Shown here one piece after another: positions 8,282 through 16,500 of a DNA stretch of 45,740 nt. Position 1 is the stretch's first letter. Every line of letters begins with the position of its first letter. Source of the stretch: Deltaproteobacteria bacterium (GTDB taxonomy: Bacteria > Desulfobacterota > Syntrophia > Syntrophales > Fen-1087); NCBI GenBank assembly GCA_026388595.1, contig JAPLJM010000045.1:1-45740 (forward strand). Direction: 5' to 3'. The translations under genes and the position numbers were made by a program. Below the pieces are notes generated by a model. That model did not search any database, was not told the origin of the DNA, and was given only the letters and a program-made list of their open reading frames with translations.

Positions 8282-8908
8282 TTATTTCGAATAAAGCTCA
8301 ACAACCAATTGTTCCTGAACCGGCATGGTCAATTCGTCCCGCGTCGGCAGGACTTTTACCGTACCTTTAAAGTTTTCCTTGTCCAGTTCAAGCCATGGGG
8401 GTACGCCGCGCCTGGCAACGGTTCCTACGGCATCCAGAATCCGCTCCACTTTCCTGCTGCCCTCCCGGACCTGGATGTCATCGCCCATCCTGACCAAGAA
8501 AGAGGGGATATTCACCGGCTTGCCGCTCACTGTAAAGTGATTATGCCTGACAAGCTGCCGCGCTTCGTTCCTTGAATTGGCAAATCCCATACGAAACACC
8601 ATGTTATCGAGGCGTCTCTCCAAGAATACCAGCAGGTTGGTCCCCGTGATTCCTTTTTGACGGTCCGCTTTTTCAAAATAACCCCGGAACTGTTTTTCCA
8701 ATAGGCCATACATTCTCTTAAGCTTTTGCTTGGCCCTTAACTGGACACCATAATCAGAATGCTTTTTCCGCATCTGTCCGTGTTCGCCCGGAGCATAACT
8801 CCGCCGTTCAAAGGCACATTTCTCACTGTAGCATCGATCTCCCTTAAGAAACAGCTTCAGTCCCTCCCTACGGCACAACCTACATACGGATTCTCTATAT
8901 CTTGCCAA
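8282..8908 (-). CDS. rpsD: 30S ribosomal protein S4 (zinc-binding form)
   Basis: 208 aa. Primary 16S rRNA-binding assembly protein. The N-terminal zinc site is complete (C9, C12, C26, C31). The S4 RNA-binding domain covers about residues 98-160 (RRLDNMVFRMGF, ARQLVRHNH). The start codon is TTG at 8908, with GGGAGG five bases upstream; no ATG fits the conserved MARYRESVCR start. In alpha operons S4 commonly represses translation of its neighbours; I see no obvious S4 pseudoknot here. Confidence 0.96.
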   Translation of the reverse strand: MARYRESVCRLCRREGLKLFLKGDRCYSEKCAFERRSYAPGEHGQMRKKHSDYGVQLRAKQKLKRMYGLLEKQFRGYFEKADRQKGITGTNLLVFLERRLDNMVFRMGFANSRNEARQLVRHNHFTVSGKPVNIPSFLVRMGDDIQVREGSRKVERILDAVGTVARRGVPPWLELDKENFKGTVKVLPTRDELTMPVQEQLVVELYSK

Positions 8909-8976
8909 AAATGCCTCCCTGAATGAACTCCACCTTCAAAACGTTATAATTATTATTCAATTAACCGTCTAATGAC

Positions 8977-9369
8977 TTATACCCTTCGCCGCTTCGGGGG
9001 GCGACATCCATTATGGGGAATAGGGGTGACGTCCCGGATCAGGCTGATATTCAATCCAGCCAACTGGAGAGACCGAAGGGCAGACTCACGCCCTGAACCC
9101 GGCCCCTTCACATACACCTGGACACTTCGTAAACCATGCTCCTTCGCTTTCTTGACGGCATCCTCCGCCGCCATTTGTGCGGCAAAGGGCGTACTTTTTC
9201 GCGACCCCTTGAATCCCTGCATTCCGGCCGATGCCCATGCAATCACATTGCCGCCCATGTCCGTGATGGTGACAATCGTGTTGTTAAAAGTCGATTGAAT
9301 ATGGGCAACCCCTTCGGTGATATTCTTTTTCTCTTTTCTCTTCCCTGTCTTTCTGACTGGCTTAGCCAT
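8977..9369 (-). CDS. rpsK: 30S ribosomal protein S11
   Basis: 130 aa. A platform protein of the small subunit, near the mRNA exit site. FNNTIVTITDMGGNVIAWASAG and the C-terminal TPIPHNGCRPPKRRRV are diagnostic. ATG with GGGAGG upstream. It lies 26 bases after rpsM and 68 bases before rpsD in the alpha operon. Confidence 0.97.
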   Translation of the reverse strand: MAKPVRKTGKRKEKKNITEGVAHIQSTFNNTIVTITDMGGNVIAWASAGMQGFKGSRKSTPFAAQMAAEDAVKKAKEHGLRSVQVYVKGPGSGRESALRSLQLAGLNISLIRDVTPIPHNGCRPPKRRRV

Positions 9370-9395
9370 TGATCCTCCCGATGCTTACCTGCGAT

Positions 9396-9764
9396 TTATT
9401 TCTTTTTTCCTGCAATGGACCGCCGGGGTCCTTTTCGCGTCCGGGCGTTGGTACTTGTCCGTTGGCCCCTCACGGGAAGCCCCTTACGGTGCCGCAGTCC
9501 CCGATAGGTGCCGATATCCATCAACCTTTTCAAGGACATGGATATATCACGACGCAAATCACCCTCAACCTTATGTTCCTTATCGATAACATTTCTGATT
9601 GCGGTGATTTCTGTATCAGCCAGGTGATCTGTTTTCGTATCTGTATTGACACCTGCCTTTTGAAGAATGTCTTTAGATTTTGACCGTCCTATACCATAGA
9701 TATAGGTGAGCGCAATCTCCATTCTTTTGTTTTTGGGTAAATCCACCCCTGCAATTCTTGCCAC
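9396..9764 (-). CDS. rpsM: 30S ribosomal protein S13
   Basis: 122 aa. Head protein forming bridges to the large subunit. MARIAGVDLPKNKRMEIALTY, the helix-hairpin region and the C-terminal GQRTSTNARTRKGPRR tail are typical. The start is GTG at 9764 with AGGAGG seven bases upstream; no in-frame ATG gives the conserved N-terminus. It follows rpmJ by 30 bases and opens the alpha-operon block. Confidence 0.97.
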   Translation of the reverse strand: MARIAGVDLPKNKRMEIALTYIYGIGRSKSKDILQKAGVNTDTKTDHLADTEITAIRNVIDKEHKVEGDLRRDISMSLKRLMDIGTYRGLRHRKGLPVRGQRTSTNARTRKGPRRSIAGKKK

Positions 9765-9794
9765 CTGCCATCCTCCTGGTTAAATAAACCGCTT

Positions 9795-9908
9795 CTATCC
9801 CTGTCGCTGCTTGTGCTTGGGATTCTCACAAATGACTCTCAATACGCCGCATCGTTTGACAATTTTACACTTGTCACATATTTTTTTTACGGAAGACCGC
9901 ACTTTCAT
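9795..9908 (-). CDS. rpmJ: 50S ribosomal protein L36 (zinc-binding form)
   Basis: 37 aa, starting MKVRSSVKKICDKCKIVKRC and ending in NPKHKQRQG. The zinc ligands C11, C14, C27 and H32 are all present, so this is the zinc-ribbon form. ATG at 9908 with GAGGAG nine bases upstream. It lies between infA and rpsM, the usual place in the spc-alpha junction. Confidence 0.96.
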   Translation of the reverse strand: MKVRSSVKKICDKCKIVKRCGVLRVICENPKHKQRQG

Positions 9909-9982
9909 AATGTCTGCTCCTCAAACCGAATGCGAACTGCCATGGGCCAGGGTTGTGTCACCCGGTGCATCTGTTCGCCTGA

Positions 9983-10201
9983 TCATTTCGTTCTGTAGAC
10001 AATCCTGCCTCGGGTTAAATCATAGGGCGACAACTCAATCGTTACCTTGTCTCCCGGTAGTATTTTTATAAAGTGCATACGCATTTTTCCTGAAATATGA
10101 GCAAGAACACGATGCCCATTATCTAGTTCCACGCGAAACATAGCGTTCGGCAAGGGTTCAATAACACGCCCTTCAACTTCTATCGGCTCTTCTTTTGCCA
10201 T
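9983..10201 (-). CDS. infA: Translation initiation factor IF-1
   Basis: 72 aa S1-like OB-fold protein that occupies the ribosomal A site during initiation. MAKEEPIEVEGRVIEPLPNA, DNGHRVLAHISGKMR and the SPYDLTRGRIVYR ending are canonical. I use the ATG at 10201 after AGGGAT; a TTG one codon upstream would only add one residue. It lies between map and rpmJ. Confidence 0.97.
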   Translation of the reverse strand: MAKEEPIEVEGRVIEPLPNAMFRVELDNGHRVLAHISGKMRMHFIKILPGDKVTIELSPYDLTRGRIVYRTK

Positions 10202-10216
10202 CAAATATCCCTGTTT

Positions 10217-10966
10217 TCAATTCCCTAAGCTCAGGATAACCGGACCTTCTTTTGTAATGGCCACCGTATGCTCAAAATGGGCCGATAATCGACCATCTGC
10301 GGTAACGACGGTCCACCCGTCGGAAAGGACCCTGACCTTGTATGTCCCTGCGTTTACCATGGGTTCAATGGCAAGGACCATTCCGCTTTTTAACTCAATC
10401 CCGCGGCCGCTTACCCCATAATTTGGAATTTGCGGTTCTTCATGCAGGTTTCTGCCGATCCCATGGCCGACAAAGTCCCTGACGACGGAGAATCCTGCCG
10501 CTTCAACCCGGTTCTGTACGGCCGCGGAAATATCACCCAATCTGTTTCCCGCTCGAGCCTGAAGGATTCCATCATAAAGGCTCTGTTCCGTCGTCTGCAA
10601 CAACAACAGGGTTTCCGGGGTGACTTCGCCGACGGGTACGGTAATGGCGGCATCCCCGTAATATCCTTGATGGTGGGCGCCGAAATCAAGGCTGACGATA
10701 TCTCCGCTTTTAAGCACCCGAGTGGACGGCATGCCATGGACGACTTCCGAATTGACTGATGTACAAAGAGCAAAAGGATAACCACGATATCCCTTAAATG
10801 CGGGTTTGGCCCCTCTTTTCTTGGCCATCTCCTCGGAATAGCGGTTAAGATCGAGGGTCGAGATGCCAGGCCTTATTTTTTCTTTCAGCTCCCTCAGTAT
10901 GTCCGCGACAATAACGTTGCTCGTCCTTATTTTCTCGATCTCCTCAGGTCGCTTGAGGATAATCAT
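10217..10966 (-). CDS. map: Methionine aminopeptidase, type I
   Basis: 249 aa metal-dependent enzyme that removes the initiator Met from nascent proteins. All metal ligands are visible: D94 (SLDFGA), D105 (YYGDAA), H168 (GHGIG), E201 (AIEPM) and E232 (FEHT), plus the substrate-contacting H77 (VVHGMP). It lacks an N-terminal zinc finger, so it is the short type Ia form. It lies 32 bases after secY; adk, which often sits between them, is absent. Its place in the ribosomal cluster fits co-translational N-terminal processing. Confidence 0.96.
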   Translation of the reverse strand: MIILKRPEEIEKIRTSNVIVADILRELKEKIRPGISTLDLNRYSEEMAKKRGAKPAFKGYRGYPFALCTSVNSEVVHGMPSTRVLKSGDIVSLDFGAHHQGYYGDAAITVPVGEVTPETLLLLQTTEQSLYDGILQARAGNRLGDISAAVQNRVEAAGFSVVRDFVGHGIGRNLHEEPQIPNYGVSGRGIELKSGMVLAIEPMVNAGTYKVRVLSDGWTVVTADGRLSAHFEHTVAITKEGPVILSLGN

Positions 10967-10998
10967 TTCACGATAACCCTTCCCTCTGAAGGCGTCTT

Positions 10999-12306
10999 TT
11001 ACCGTCGTTTGGCAATTCGCCCCTTCTTCATAAATCCTTCATACTGTCTCGTCAACAGATGCGTTTCGATCTGTCCCGCCGTGTCGAGTGCGACACCGAC
11101 AACGATTAAAAGTGCCGTTCCCCCAAAATAAAAAGGAACGTTAAAATAACTGATCAGAATACTGGGAAGCACACAGACTGCCGAAACATAAATCGCGCCG
11201 CTGAATGTCAGCTTTGTCAGGACATCATCAATATAATCAGCGGTTTTCTTTCCCGGCCGGATGCCAGGTACATAGCCGCCATACTTTTTCATGTTATCAG
11301 CCACATCAACAGGATTAAAGGTCACCGCCGTATAAAAGTAACAGAAAAAAACAATAAAGGCAATGTAGAGCAGTTCATAACCGACGCGTCCCGGTACCAG
11401 GGCATTGGCGATGGACTTCATCCAGGGATGGGGAATAAAATTCGCAATGGTAGCGGGAAACATGATGATGGACGACGCAAAAATGGGCGGGATCACCCCT
11501 GCCGTATTAACTTTCAATGGCAGGTGGGTTGTTTGACCACCGTACATTTTTCTTCCCACAATCCGCTTTGCATATTGAACCGGAATCCTCCGCTGACCGC
11601 TTTCCACAAACACAATGACGCCCACCACTCCAACCATCATGACGCTCAGGATGAGAATGGAAAAAATCCCCATCTCGCCTGAAGACATCAGGCTGAACGT
11701 ATTGATGATCGCCTCCGGTCCCCGACAGACGATCCCGGCAAAGATGATCAGGGAAATACCGTTACCAATTCCTTTTTCCGTGATCTGTTCACCCACCCAC
11801 ATGATAAAGGCTGTACCGGCAGTCAGCGTGATCACCGTCATCATTCTAAAAGCCCAGCCGGGATCGATGACAATCGACACTCCCGTCGGGCCAGCCATGT
11901 TCTCCAGGCCGACAGCAATTCCAAATCCCTGGATGATACTGAGAATAACCGTTCCATAACGCGTGTACTGGGTGATCTTTCTTCTGCCGGCCTCCCCTTC
12001 CTTAGATAATTTCTCCAGGTAGGGAAAAGCGACCGTCAGCAACTGCAGAATAATCGAAGCGCTGATGTATGGCATAATCCCCAGCGCAAAAACCGACAAA
12101 TTGCTTAAAGCGCCACCGGCAAACATGTCAAAAAGACCCAGCAAGGATCCCTTGGCTTGCGCAAAAAAAGCGGCCAGTGCTGCAGTGTCTATCCCCGGTG
12201 TCGTAACGTGAGCGCCAATGCGATAAACGATAAGCATCAGAAAGGTAAATATGATTCGTTTCTGCAGCTCCGGTATCTTGGAGATATTTTTTAGACCGTC
12301 TAACAA
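10999..12306 (-). CDS. secY: Protein translocase subunit SecY
   Basis: 435 aa, the central channel of the Sec translocon in the inner membrane, with ten predicted transmembrane helices. YRIGAHVTTPGID, the plug-region MFAGGALSNLSVFALGIMPY and the cytoplasmic YGGYVPGIRPGK loop are hallmarks. The start is TTG at 12306, two bases past the rplO stop, with AGGGG upstream; no nearby ATG gives the conserved N-terminus. Coupled translation with rplO is likely. The partner SecE is encoded at 35276-35479. Confidence 0.96.
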   Translation of the reverse strand: MLDGLKNISKIPELQKRIIFTFLMLIVYRIGAHVTTPGIDTAALAAFFAQAKGSLLGLFDMFAGGALSNLSVFALGIMPYISASIILQLLTVAFPYLEKLSKEGEAGRRKITQYTRYGTVILSIIQGFGIAVGLENMAGPTGVSIVIDPGWAFRMMTVITLTAGTAFIMWVGEQITEKGIGNGISLIIFAGIVCRGPEAIINTFSLMSSGEMGIFSILILSVMMVGVVGVIVFVESGQRRIPVQYAKRIVGRKMYGGQTTHLPLKVNTAGVIPPIFASSIIMFPATIANFIPHPWMKSIANALVPGRVGYELLYIAFIVFFCYFYTAVTFNPVDVADNMKKYGGYVPGIRPGKKTADYIDDVLTKLTFSGAIYVSAVCVLPSILISYFNVPFYFGGTALLIVVGVALDTAGQIETHLLTRQYEGFMKKGRIAKRR

Positions 12307-12307
12307 A

Positions 12308-12751
12308 TCAGATGACCCCTATAATCGTCCCGCCGGCGGCTTCAATTTTGGTTCTGGCCCCCTGACTGATCATGTCCACCTTTACAGAGAGGGGATAATC
12401 AATGATCCCTTTACCCAGCAGCTTGATCCCATCGTTTTTTCTATTGACGAGACCGGCCCGGATGAGGCTCTCTGCATCAATAACAGATCCTGCGGGAAAT
12501 TTATTCAATTGTTCGATATTAATAGCGACAATAATCTTTCGGAAGATATTGCGAAATCCCCTTTTCGGCAGCCTTCTTGCCAGAGGCATTTGCCCCCCCT
12601 CAAAACCGGGTCTCGTCCCGCCCCCGGAACGGGCATTCTGACCTTTGGCGCCCTTGCAGGATGTCCCCCCATGTCCGGAACCATCCCCGCGTCCAACCCT
12701 TTTTCTCTTCTTCCGGGAACCTGCCGGCGGCCTTAATGAACTCAGATTCAT
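12308..12751 (-). CDS. rplO: 50S ribosomal protein L15
   Basis: 147 aa. The Gly/Arg-rich N-terminal extension (RKKRKRVGRGDGSGHGG and GARSGGGTRPGFEGGQMPL) threads into 23S rRNA; the C-terminal globular domain ends TKIEAAGGTIIGVI. The ATG overlaps the rpmD stop (ATGA), indicating coupling. It is followed almost directly by secY. Confidence 0.97.
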   Translation of the reverse strand: MNLSSLRPPAGSRKKRKRVGRGDGSGHGGTSCKGAKGQNARSGGGTRPGFEGGQMPLARRLPKRGFRNIFRKIIVAINIEQLNKFPAGSVIDAESLIRAGLVNRKNDGIKLLGKGIIDYPLSVKVDMISQGARTKIEAAGGTIIGVI

Positions 12752-12945
12752 ATTTCACTCCCCTTCACTTCTTCCATGGAGACCAGATGGCAAACCTTCC
12801 TGACCATCCCCCTGATCTCAGGGGTATCCTCCAGCAAAACCGCACGATTCAGTTTGCCAAGCCCCATCCCCATCAGAATCTTCCGTTGTGACTCCGGCCG
12901 TCCTATATAACTTTTAATCAGTGTTATTCTGAGTTTATTTCGCAC
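12748..12945 (-). CDS. rpmD: 50S ribosomal protein L30
   Basis: 65 aa. KLRITLIKSYIGRPESQRKIL and GLGKLNRAVLLEDTPEIRGM match L30. The start is GTG at 12945, with GAGGTGG upstream. It overlaps rplO by four bases and follows rpsE by 12 bases. Confidence 0.95.
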   Translation of the reverse strand: MRNKLRITLIKSYIGRPESQRKILMGMGLGKLNRAVLLEDTPEIRGMVRKVCHLVSMEEVKGSEI

Positions 12946-12957
12946 AAACCACCTCTT

Positions 12958-13470
12958 TTATTCAGCACGTTTTGTTTCCGCGAGGCGCATTCCTCTCATC
13001 ATGGCAATATCTTTCGGATCTTTCAATTGGCGGAGACCATCAATGGTAGCCTTAACCAGATTGTGCGGATTATGGGATCCGAGGCATTTGGTCAATATAT
13101 TGTGCACACCGGCAACCTCAAGCACGGCCCGGACGGCGCCACCGGCAATCAGCCCCGTTCCCTCAGAGGCCGGTTTCAGCAGGACCTTTCCGGCCCCGTA
13201 ATGACCAATGATTTCATAGGGAATGGTCCTGTTCAAAACAGCGACCTTGGTCATGTTTTTTTTTGCCTGCTCCGTTCCCTTTCTGATTGCCTCCGGCACT
13301 TCATGAGCCTTACCGAGTCCGGCGCCGACGGCACCACTGCCATCACCAACGACCACGACGGCGCTGAATCTGAATCGCCGTCCCCCTTTGACCACCTTGG
13401 CGGTTCTGTTAATCGCGATTACTCTGTCAATCAGCTCAAATTCTTCCATTTTTTCTTTTCCAGCCATCAT
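12958..13470 (-). CDS. rpsE: 30S ribosomal protein S5
   Basis: 170 aa. Contributes to decoding accuracy and mRNA unwinding at the entry tunnel. The S5 N-terminal dsRBD-like domain contains RVIAINRTAKVVKGGRRFRFSA and GDGSGAVGAGLGKA; the C-terminal domain contains GAGKVLLKPASEGTGLIAGG. Two adjacent ATGs open the gene and the first is used here. It lies 30 bases downstream of rplR. Confidence 0.97.
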   Translation of the reverse strand: MMAGKEKMEEFELIDRVIAINRTAKVVKGGRRFRFSAVVVVGDGSGAVGAGLGKAHEVPEAIRKGTEQAKKNMTKVAVLNRTIPYEIIGHYGAGKVLLKPASEGTGLIAGGAVRAVLEVAGVHNILTKCLGSHNPHNLVKATIDGLRQLKDPKDIAMMRGMRLAETKRAE

Positions 13471-13500
13471 TTCTTTCGCACTGCGAAATCCAAACCCATC

Positions 13501-13866
13501 CTAAAATTTTAATCCCGCTTCTCTGGCCGCGTCCGCAAGCGCTTTCACGCGCCCATGGTAAAGATAGTATCCCCGATCAAATACGACCTGTTCTATGCCC
13601 ATCGCCTGTAGTCGTTTCGATACTAATTTACCGACTTCCCTTGCCTGCTCCATTTTTTTTAAACCAGCAATTGTCTCCCGCAAATCTTTACTCACGGTTG
13701 AAGCCTCTGCCAGTGTTTTTTGTGCATCATCGGCAATGGCCTGCACATAGATATGGTTGGCGCTCCTGAACAAGGAAAGACGCGGCTTTGCATCCGTCCC
13801 GAACATCTTGGCCCTGACCCTTTTTGCCCGTTTCGCTCTGATCTTTTCAATTTTTTTCGATGCCAA
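13501..13866 (-). CDS. rplR: 50S ribosomal protein L18
   Basis: 121 aa. Binds 5S rRNA in the central protuberance. RLSLFRSANHIYVQAIADD, VVFDRGYYLYHGRVKALADAAREAGLKF is diagnostic. I start at TTG 13866 (reads ASKKIEKIRAKRAKR), which has GAGGT six bases upstream. The frame stays open to an ATG at 13908, but that ATG has no ribosome site and sits inside a long hairpin between rplF and rplR. Confidence 0.95.
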   Translation of the reverse strand: MASKKIEKIRAKRAKRVRAKMFGTDAKPRLSLFRSANHIYVQAIADDAQKTLAEASTVSKDLRETIAGLKKMEQAREVGKLVSKRLQAMGIEQVVFDRGYYLYHGRVKALADAAREAGLKF

Positions 13867-13888
13867 TGGTCTACCTCGTTTATATGAT

Positions 13889-13933
13889 AACACCAGCTTA
13901 AGGATCATTTTGTTGATCCATCCCGCTGGTGTT
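13889..13933. promoter_or_regulatory. Long hairpin between rplF and rplR
   Basis: Perfect outer arms AACACCAGC (13889-13897) and GCTGGTGTT (13925-13933), with an inner stem GGATCA / TGATCC. On the plus strand it runs into six T residues, so it is terminator-shaped against the direction of the genes; on the minus strand no T run follows. It could block antisense transcription, or act as a protein-binding or processing site in the spc mRNA. Function unproven. Confidence 0.6.
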
Positions 13934-13941
13934 TTTTACGA

Positions 13942-14481
13942 TTAGCTCCCGACTGATTTACCCACTTTTCGTCTGATCTTCTCACCGGCATACCGGATGC
14001 CCTTGCCCTTGTAGGGCTCGGGTTTCCGCAAGGCCCTGATCTCAGAAGCAACGCGTCCCACCAACTGCTTATCAATGCCGGATACCACGATATTCACCAG
14101 CTTATCGACCCTGACAGCAATTCCATCCGGAATGATGTACTCCGACGGGCTGGAATATCCGATCACCAACTTGAGCTTGTCACTGCTGGCTTCTGCTCGG
14201 TAGCCGACGCCGGAAATCTCCAGCTTTTTTTCGAAGCCCGCGCTCACCCCCGTCACCATATTCTCAATCAGGGTTCTCACGAGTCCATGATAGGACCTGG
14301 CATTCCTGTCGTCTGAAGTTTTTTTGACAACGATGGTTTTATCCTCCAGAGCCACCTCAATGCCCTGCGGAACCTTCAGCGAAAGTGTCCCTTTGGGTCC
14401 TTGCACGCTTAGATTCGCGTTATTCTGAATGATCTTGATACCCGCCGGCATCAGGATGGGCTTCTTACCTATTCTTGACAT
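13942..14481 (-). CDS. rplF: 50S ribosomal protein L6
   Basis: 179 aa from the ATG at 14481 (MSRIGKKPI), preceded by GGAGATTCGTTC. The frame is open 16 codons further up, but that extension overlaps rpsH and is not family-like. Two L6 repeats; the C-terminal KPEPYKGKGIRYAGEKIRRKVGKS is the signature that binds near the sarcin-ricin loop. It lies between rpsH and rplR. Confidence 0.97.
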   Translation of the reverse strand: MSRIGKKPILMPAGIKIIQNNANLSVQGPKGTLSLKVPQGIEVALEDKTIVVKKTSDDRNARSYHGLVRTLIENMVTGVSAGFEKKLEISGVGYRAEASSDKLKLVIGYSSPSEYIIPDGIAVRVDKLVNIVVSGIDKQLVGRVASEIRALRKPEPYKGKGIRYAGEKIRRKVGKSVGS

Positions 14482-14522
14482 GAACGAATCTCCATTTATC
14501 TTGCACGCTCTGCAGCCGCCAT

Positions 14523-14924
14523 CTACCAAACACTACAGAGGATCTCGCCACCGACGTTCAATTGTCTGGCGTCCTTGTCCGTCATAATTCCACGGGAAGT
14601 GGAAAGGATGGCGATACCATATCCATTCAATATTTTTGGTATTTTTTCGCTTTTTACATAAATGCGCCGTCCCGGTTTGCTGACTCTCTGGATATCGGTA
14701 ATGACGGTACGCTTGGCATCCGCATATTTGAGATAGACCCGCAGCATCCCGAAACCGCCACTCTCTTTTTTGGTATCATAGCCGCCGATGTAACCATTTT
14801 TCTTCAGCACTTCCGCAAGCTGAATATTCATGCGGGATAACAAAACGTCTACACTCTTGAAATGTCCTCGATTCGCATTTCGGATCCTGGTCAGCATGTC
14901 TGCAATCGGATCGGTCATTCCCAT
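14523..14924 (-). CDS. rpsH: 30S ribosomal protein S8
   Basis: 133 aa. Central assembly protein of the small subunit and, in E. coli, the translational repressor of the spc operon. MTDPIADMLTRIRNA and the C-terminal STSRGIMTDKDARQLNVGGEILC are canonical. The ATG at 14924 is six bases after AAGGAG. It lies between rpsN and rplF. Confidence 0.97.
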   Translation of the reverse strand: MGMTDPIADMLTRIRNANRGHFKSVDVLLSRMNIQLAEVLKKNGYIGGYDTKKESGGFGMLRVYLKYADAKRTVITDIQRVSKPGRRIYVKSEKIPKILNGYGIAILSTSRGIMTDKDARQLNVGGEILCSVW

Positions 14925-14947
14925 AAAAGACTCCTTGATAATTATCT

Positions 14948-15133
14948 CTACCAGCTGGATTTAATGACACCCGGAATCTCACCTTTTAAAGAAAGATTCC
15001 TTAGACATATTCTACACATATCAAATTTTCGATAATAGGCCCGAGGCCGACCGCAGATCGGGCAACGATTGTATGCCCGCACTGGATACTTTGCCGTTCT
15101 TTTTGCCTTCGCGATTAATGATTTTTTTGCCAA
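14948..15133 (-). CDS. rpsN: 30S ribosomal protein S14 (zinc-binding, short form)
   Basis: 61 aa, the short S14 type with a zinc knuckle: C24, C27, C40, C43 (NRCPICGRP and DMCRICLR). The start is TTG at 15133, with AGGAGG eight bases upstream. It lies between rplE and rpsH in the spc operon. This is the zinc form rather than the long cysteine-free form of E. coli. Confidence 0.96.
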   Translation of the reverse strand: MAKKSLIAKAKRTAKYPVRAYNRCPICGRPRAYYRKFDMCRICLRNLSLKGEIPGVIKSSW

Positions 15134-15174
15134 ACCTTATGCCTCCTGGTGCCAATCTTTTTTGTGTTCAGGCT

Positions 15175-15714
15175 TTATTGTTTGAAGGGTACACCCATGA
15201 GCCTTAACAGCTGCCTGGCTTCCTCGTCCGTTCTCGCCGAGGTGGTGATCACAATATTCATCCCTTTGACCTTATCAATTTTATCATAGTCAATTTCCGG
15301 AAAGATTATTTGCTCCTTCAGACCCATGGCAAAATTGCCCCTTCCATCAAAAGATTTCGGTGAAATGCCCCTGAAATCCCTGACTCTGGGAAGGTTCACA
15401 TTGACCAGCCGATCAAAGAACTCATACATCCGATCGCTTCTCAGGGTTACACAACACCCGATCGACATCCCCTGCCGAAGCTTAAATGTTGCAATGGATT
15501 TCCTGGCCTTTGTAATGACCGGTTTTTGTCCTGTAATTGTCGCAAGTTCCTGGACAGCTCCATCCAAAATCTTGATATTCTGAATCGCCTCGCCAAGGCC
15601 CATGTTCACGACAATTTTTTCGATCTTTGGCACTTCCATACGATTCTTGTATTGAAAGGCCTTGATTAAGGCTGGTACTACTTCTTTCTCATAGTATGTT
15701 TTTAATCTTGCCAT
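15175..15714 (-). CDS. rplE: 50S ribosomal protein L5
   Basis: 179 aa from the ATG at 15714 (MARLKTYYEKEV), eight bases past the rplX stop. Binds 5S rRNA and contacts P-site tRNA. VVNMGLGEAIQN, TGQKPVITKARKSIATFKLR and RDFRGISPKSFDGRGN are signatures. An in-frame extension into rplX is unlikely to be used. Confidence 0.97.
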   Translation of the reverse strand: MARLKTYYEKEVVPALIKAFQYKNRMEVPKIEKIVVNMGLGEAIQNIKILDGAVQELATITGQKPVITKARKSIATFKLRQGMSIGCCVTLRSDRMYEFFDRLVNVNLPRVRDFRGISPKSFDGRGNFAMGLKEQIIFPEIDYDKIDKVKGMNIVITTSARTDEEARQLLRLMGVPFKQ

Positions 15715-15722
15715 TTTCTGAC

Positions 15723-16043
15723 CTATGTATCCAAGATTTCGCCGCATTTCCTGCAAACACGGACTTTTTTTCCATCATCCAGAATTTTATAGCCGATCCG
15801 CACACCAGTATCACACTTATTGCACAGAAACATTACATTCGAAATCTGCAGGGCGGCTTCTTTCTCCACAATACCCCCTTTACCCCGGGCATCGGGTCGC
15901 TGATGCTTCTTAATAAAGTTGAGCTTTTCTACAATAACCTTATGTCCTTCGCCGATCACTCTCATGATTTTACCGGTTTTTCCTGCTTCCTTACCGGTCG
16001 TGACCTTGACGGCATCACCTTTTTTCAACTTCATTTTCTGCAT
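15723..16043 (-). CDS. rplX: 50S ribosomal protein L24 with C-terminal zinc ribbon
   Basis: 106 aa. Initiates 50S assembly. The KOW motif is at about residues 7-34 (KKGDAVKVTTGKEAGKTGKI). The C-terminus adds two CxxC pairs (C74/C77 and C97/C100) that should bind zinc, a feature of many non-enterobacterial L24 proteins. AAGGA precedes the ATG at 16043; a second ATG three codons on is possible. Confidence 0.96.
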   Translation of the reverse strand: MQKMKLKKGDAVKVTTGKEAGKTGKIMRVIGEGHKVIVEKLNFIKKHQRPDARGKGGIVEKEAALQISNVMFLCNKCDTGVRIGYKILDDGKKVRVCRKCGEILDT

Positions 16044-16099
16044 CTTTTCAGTCCTTTGTGCTATCCTGCCGTTGTGTTATGGCGTGGCTCGCAAACCTA

Positions 16100-16468
16100 T
16101 TATAAAACCTCTGGCGCCAAAGAGATGATTTTCATAAACTGCTTCGCCCTCAACTCGCGGGCGACGGGCCCAAAGATTCGGGTGCCAACCGGTTCCAGTT
16201 GATTATTAATCAGTACCGCTGAGTTATCGTCAAATTTCAGAAAGGATCCATCCTGCCGACGTGTTTCCTTGGCGGTCCGCACAATGACGGCCTTCATGAC
16301 ATCCCCTTTTTTTACCTTCGAATTCGGTATTGCTTCTTTCACGGATACCACAATGACATCCCCCACGCCGGCATACCTTCTTTTCGAACCACCCAGAACC
16401 TTTATACACGCAACCTTCTTTGCACCGGAATTATCCGCCACATTCAAAACAGTCTGCATCTGAATCAT
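16100..16468 (-). CDS. rplN: 50S ribosomal protein L14
   Basis: 122 aa, the exact family length. MIQMQTVLNVADNSGAKKVACIKVLGG and the C-terminal FGPVARELRAKQFMKIISLAPEVL are typical. It lies at the interface with the small subunit and near the landing site of ribosome-silencing factors. First gene of the spc block, 32 bases after rpsQ. Confidence 0.97.
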   Translation of the reverse strand: MIQMQTVLNVADNSGAKKVACIKVLGGSKRRYAGVGDVIVVSVKEAIPNSKVKKGDVMKAVIVRTAKETRRQDGSFLKFDDNSAVLINNQLEPVGTRIFGPVARELRAKQFMKIISLAPEVL

Positions 16469-16500
16469 AAAAAACCCCGCCTATCTGACTGCCTTCTTCG

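Noticed and set aside
13867..13908. ATG start of rplR at 13908
   Set aside because: No ribosome site, inside a hairpin, and not matching the L18 N-terminus; the TTG at 13866 has GAGGT at good spacing.
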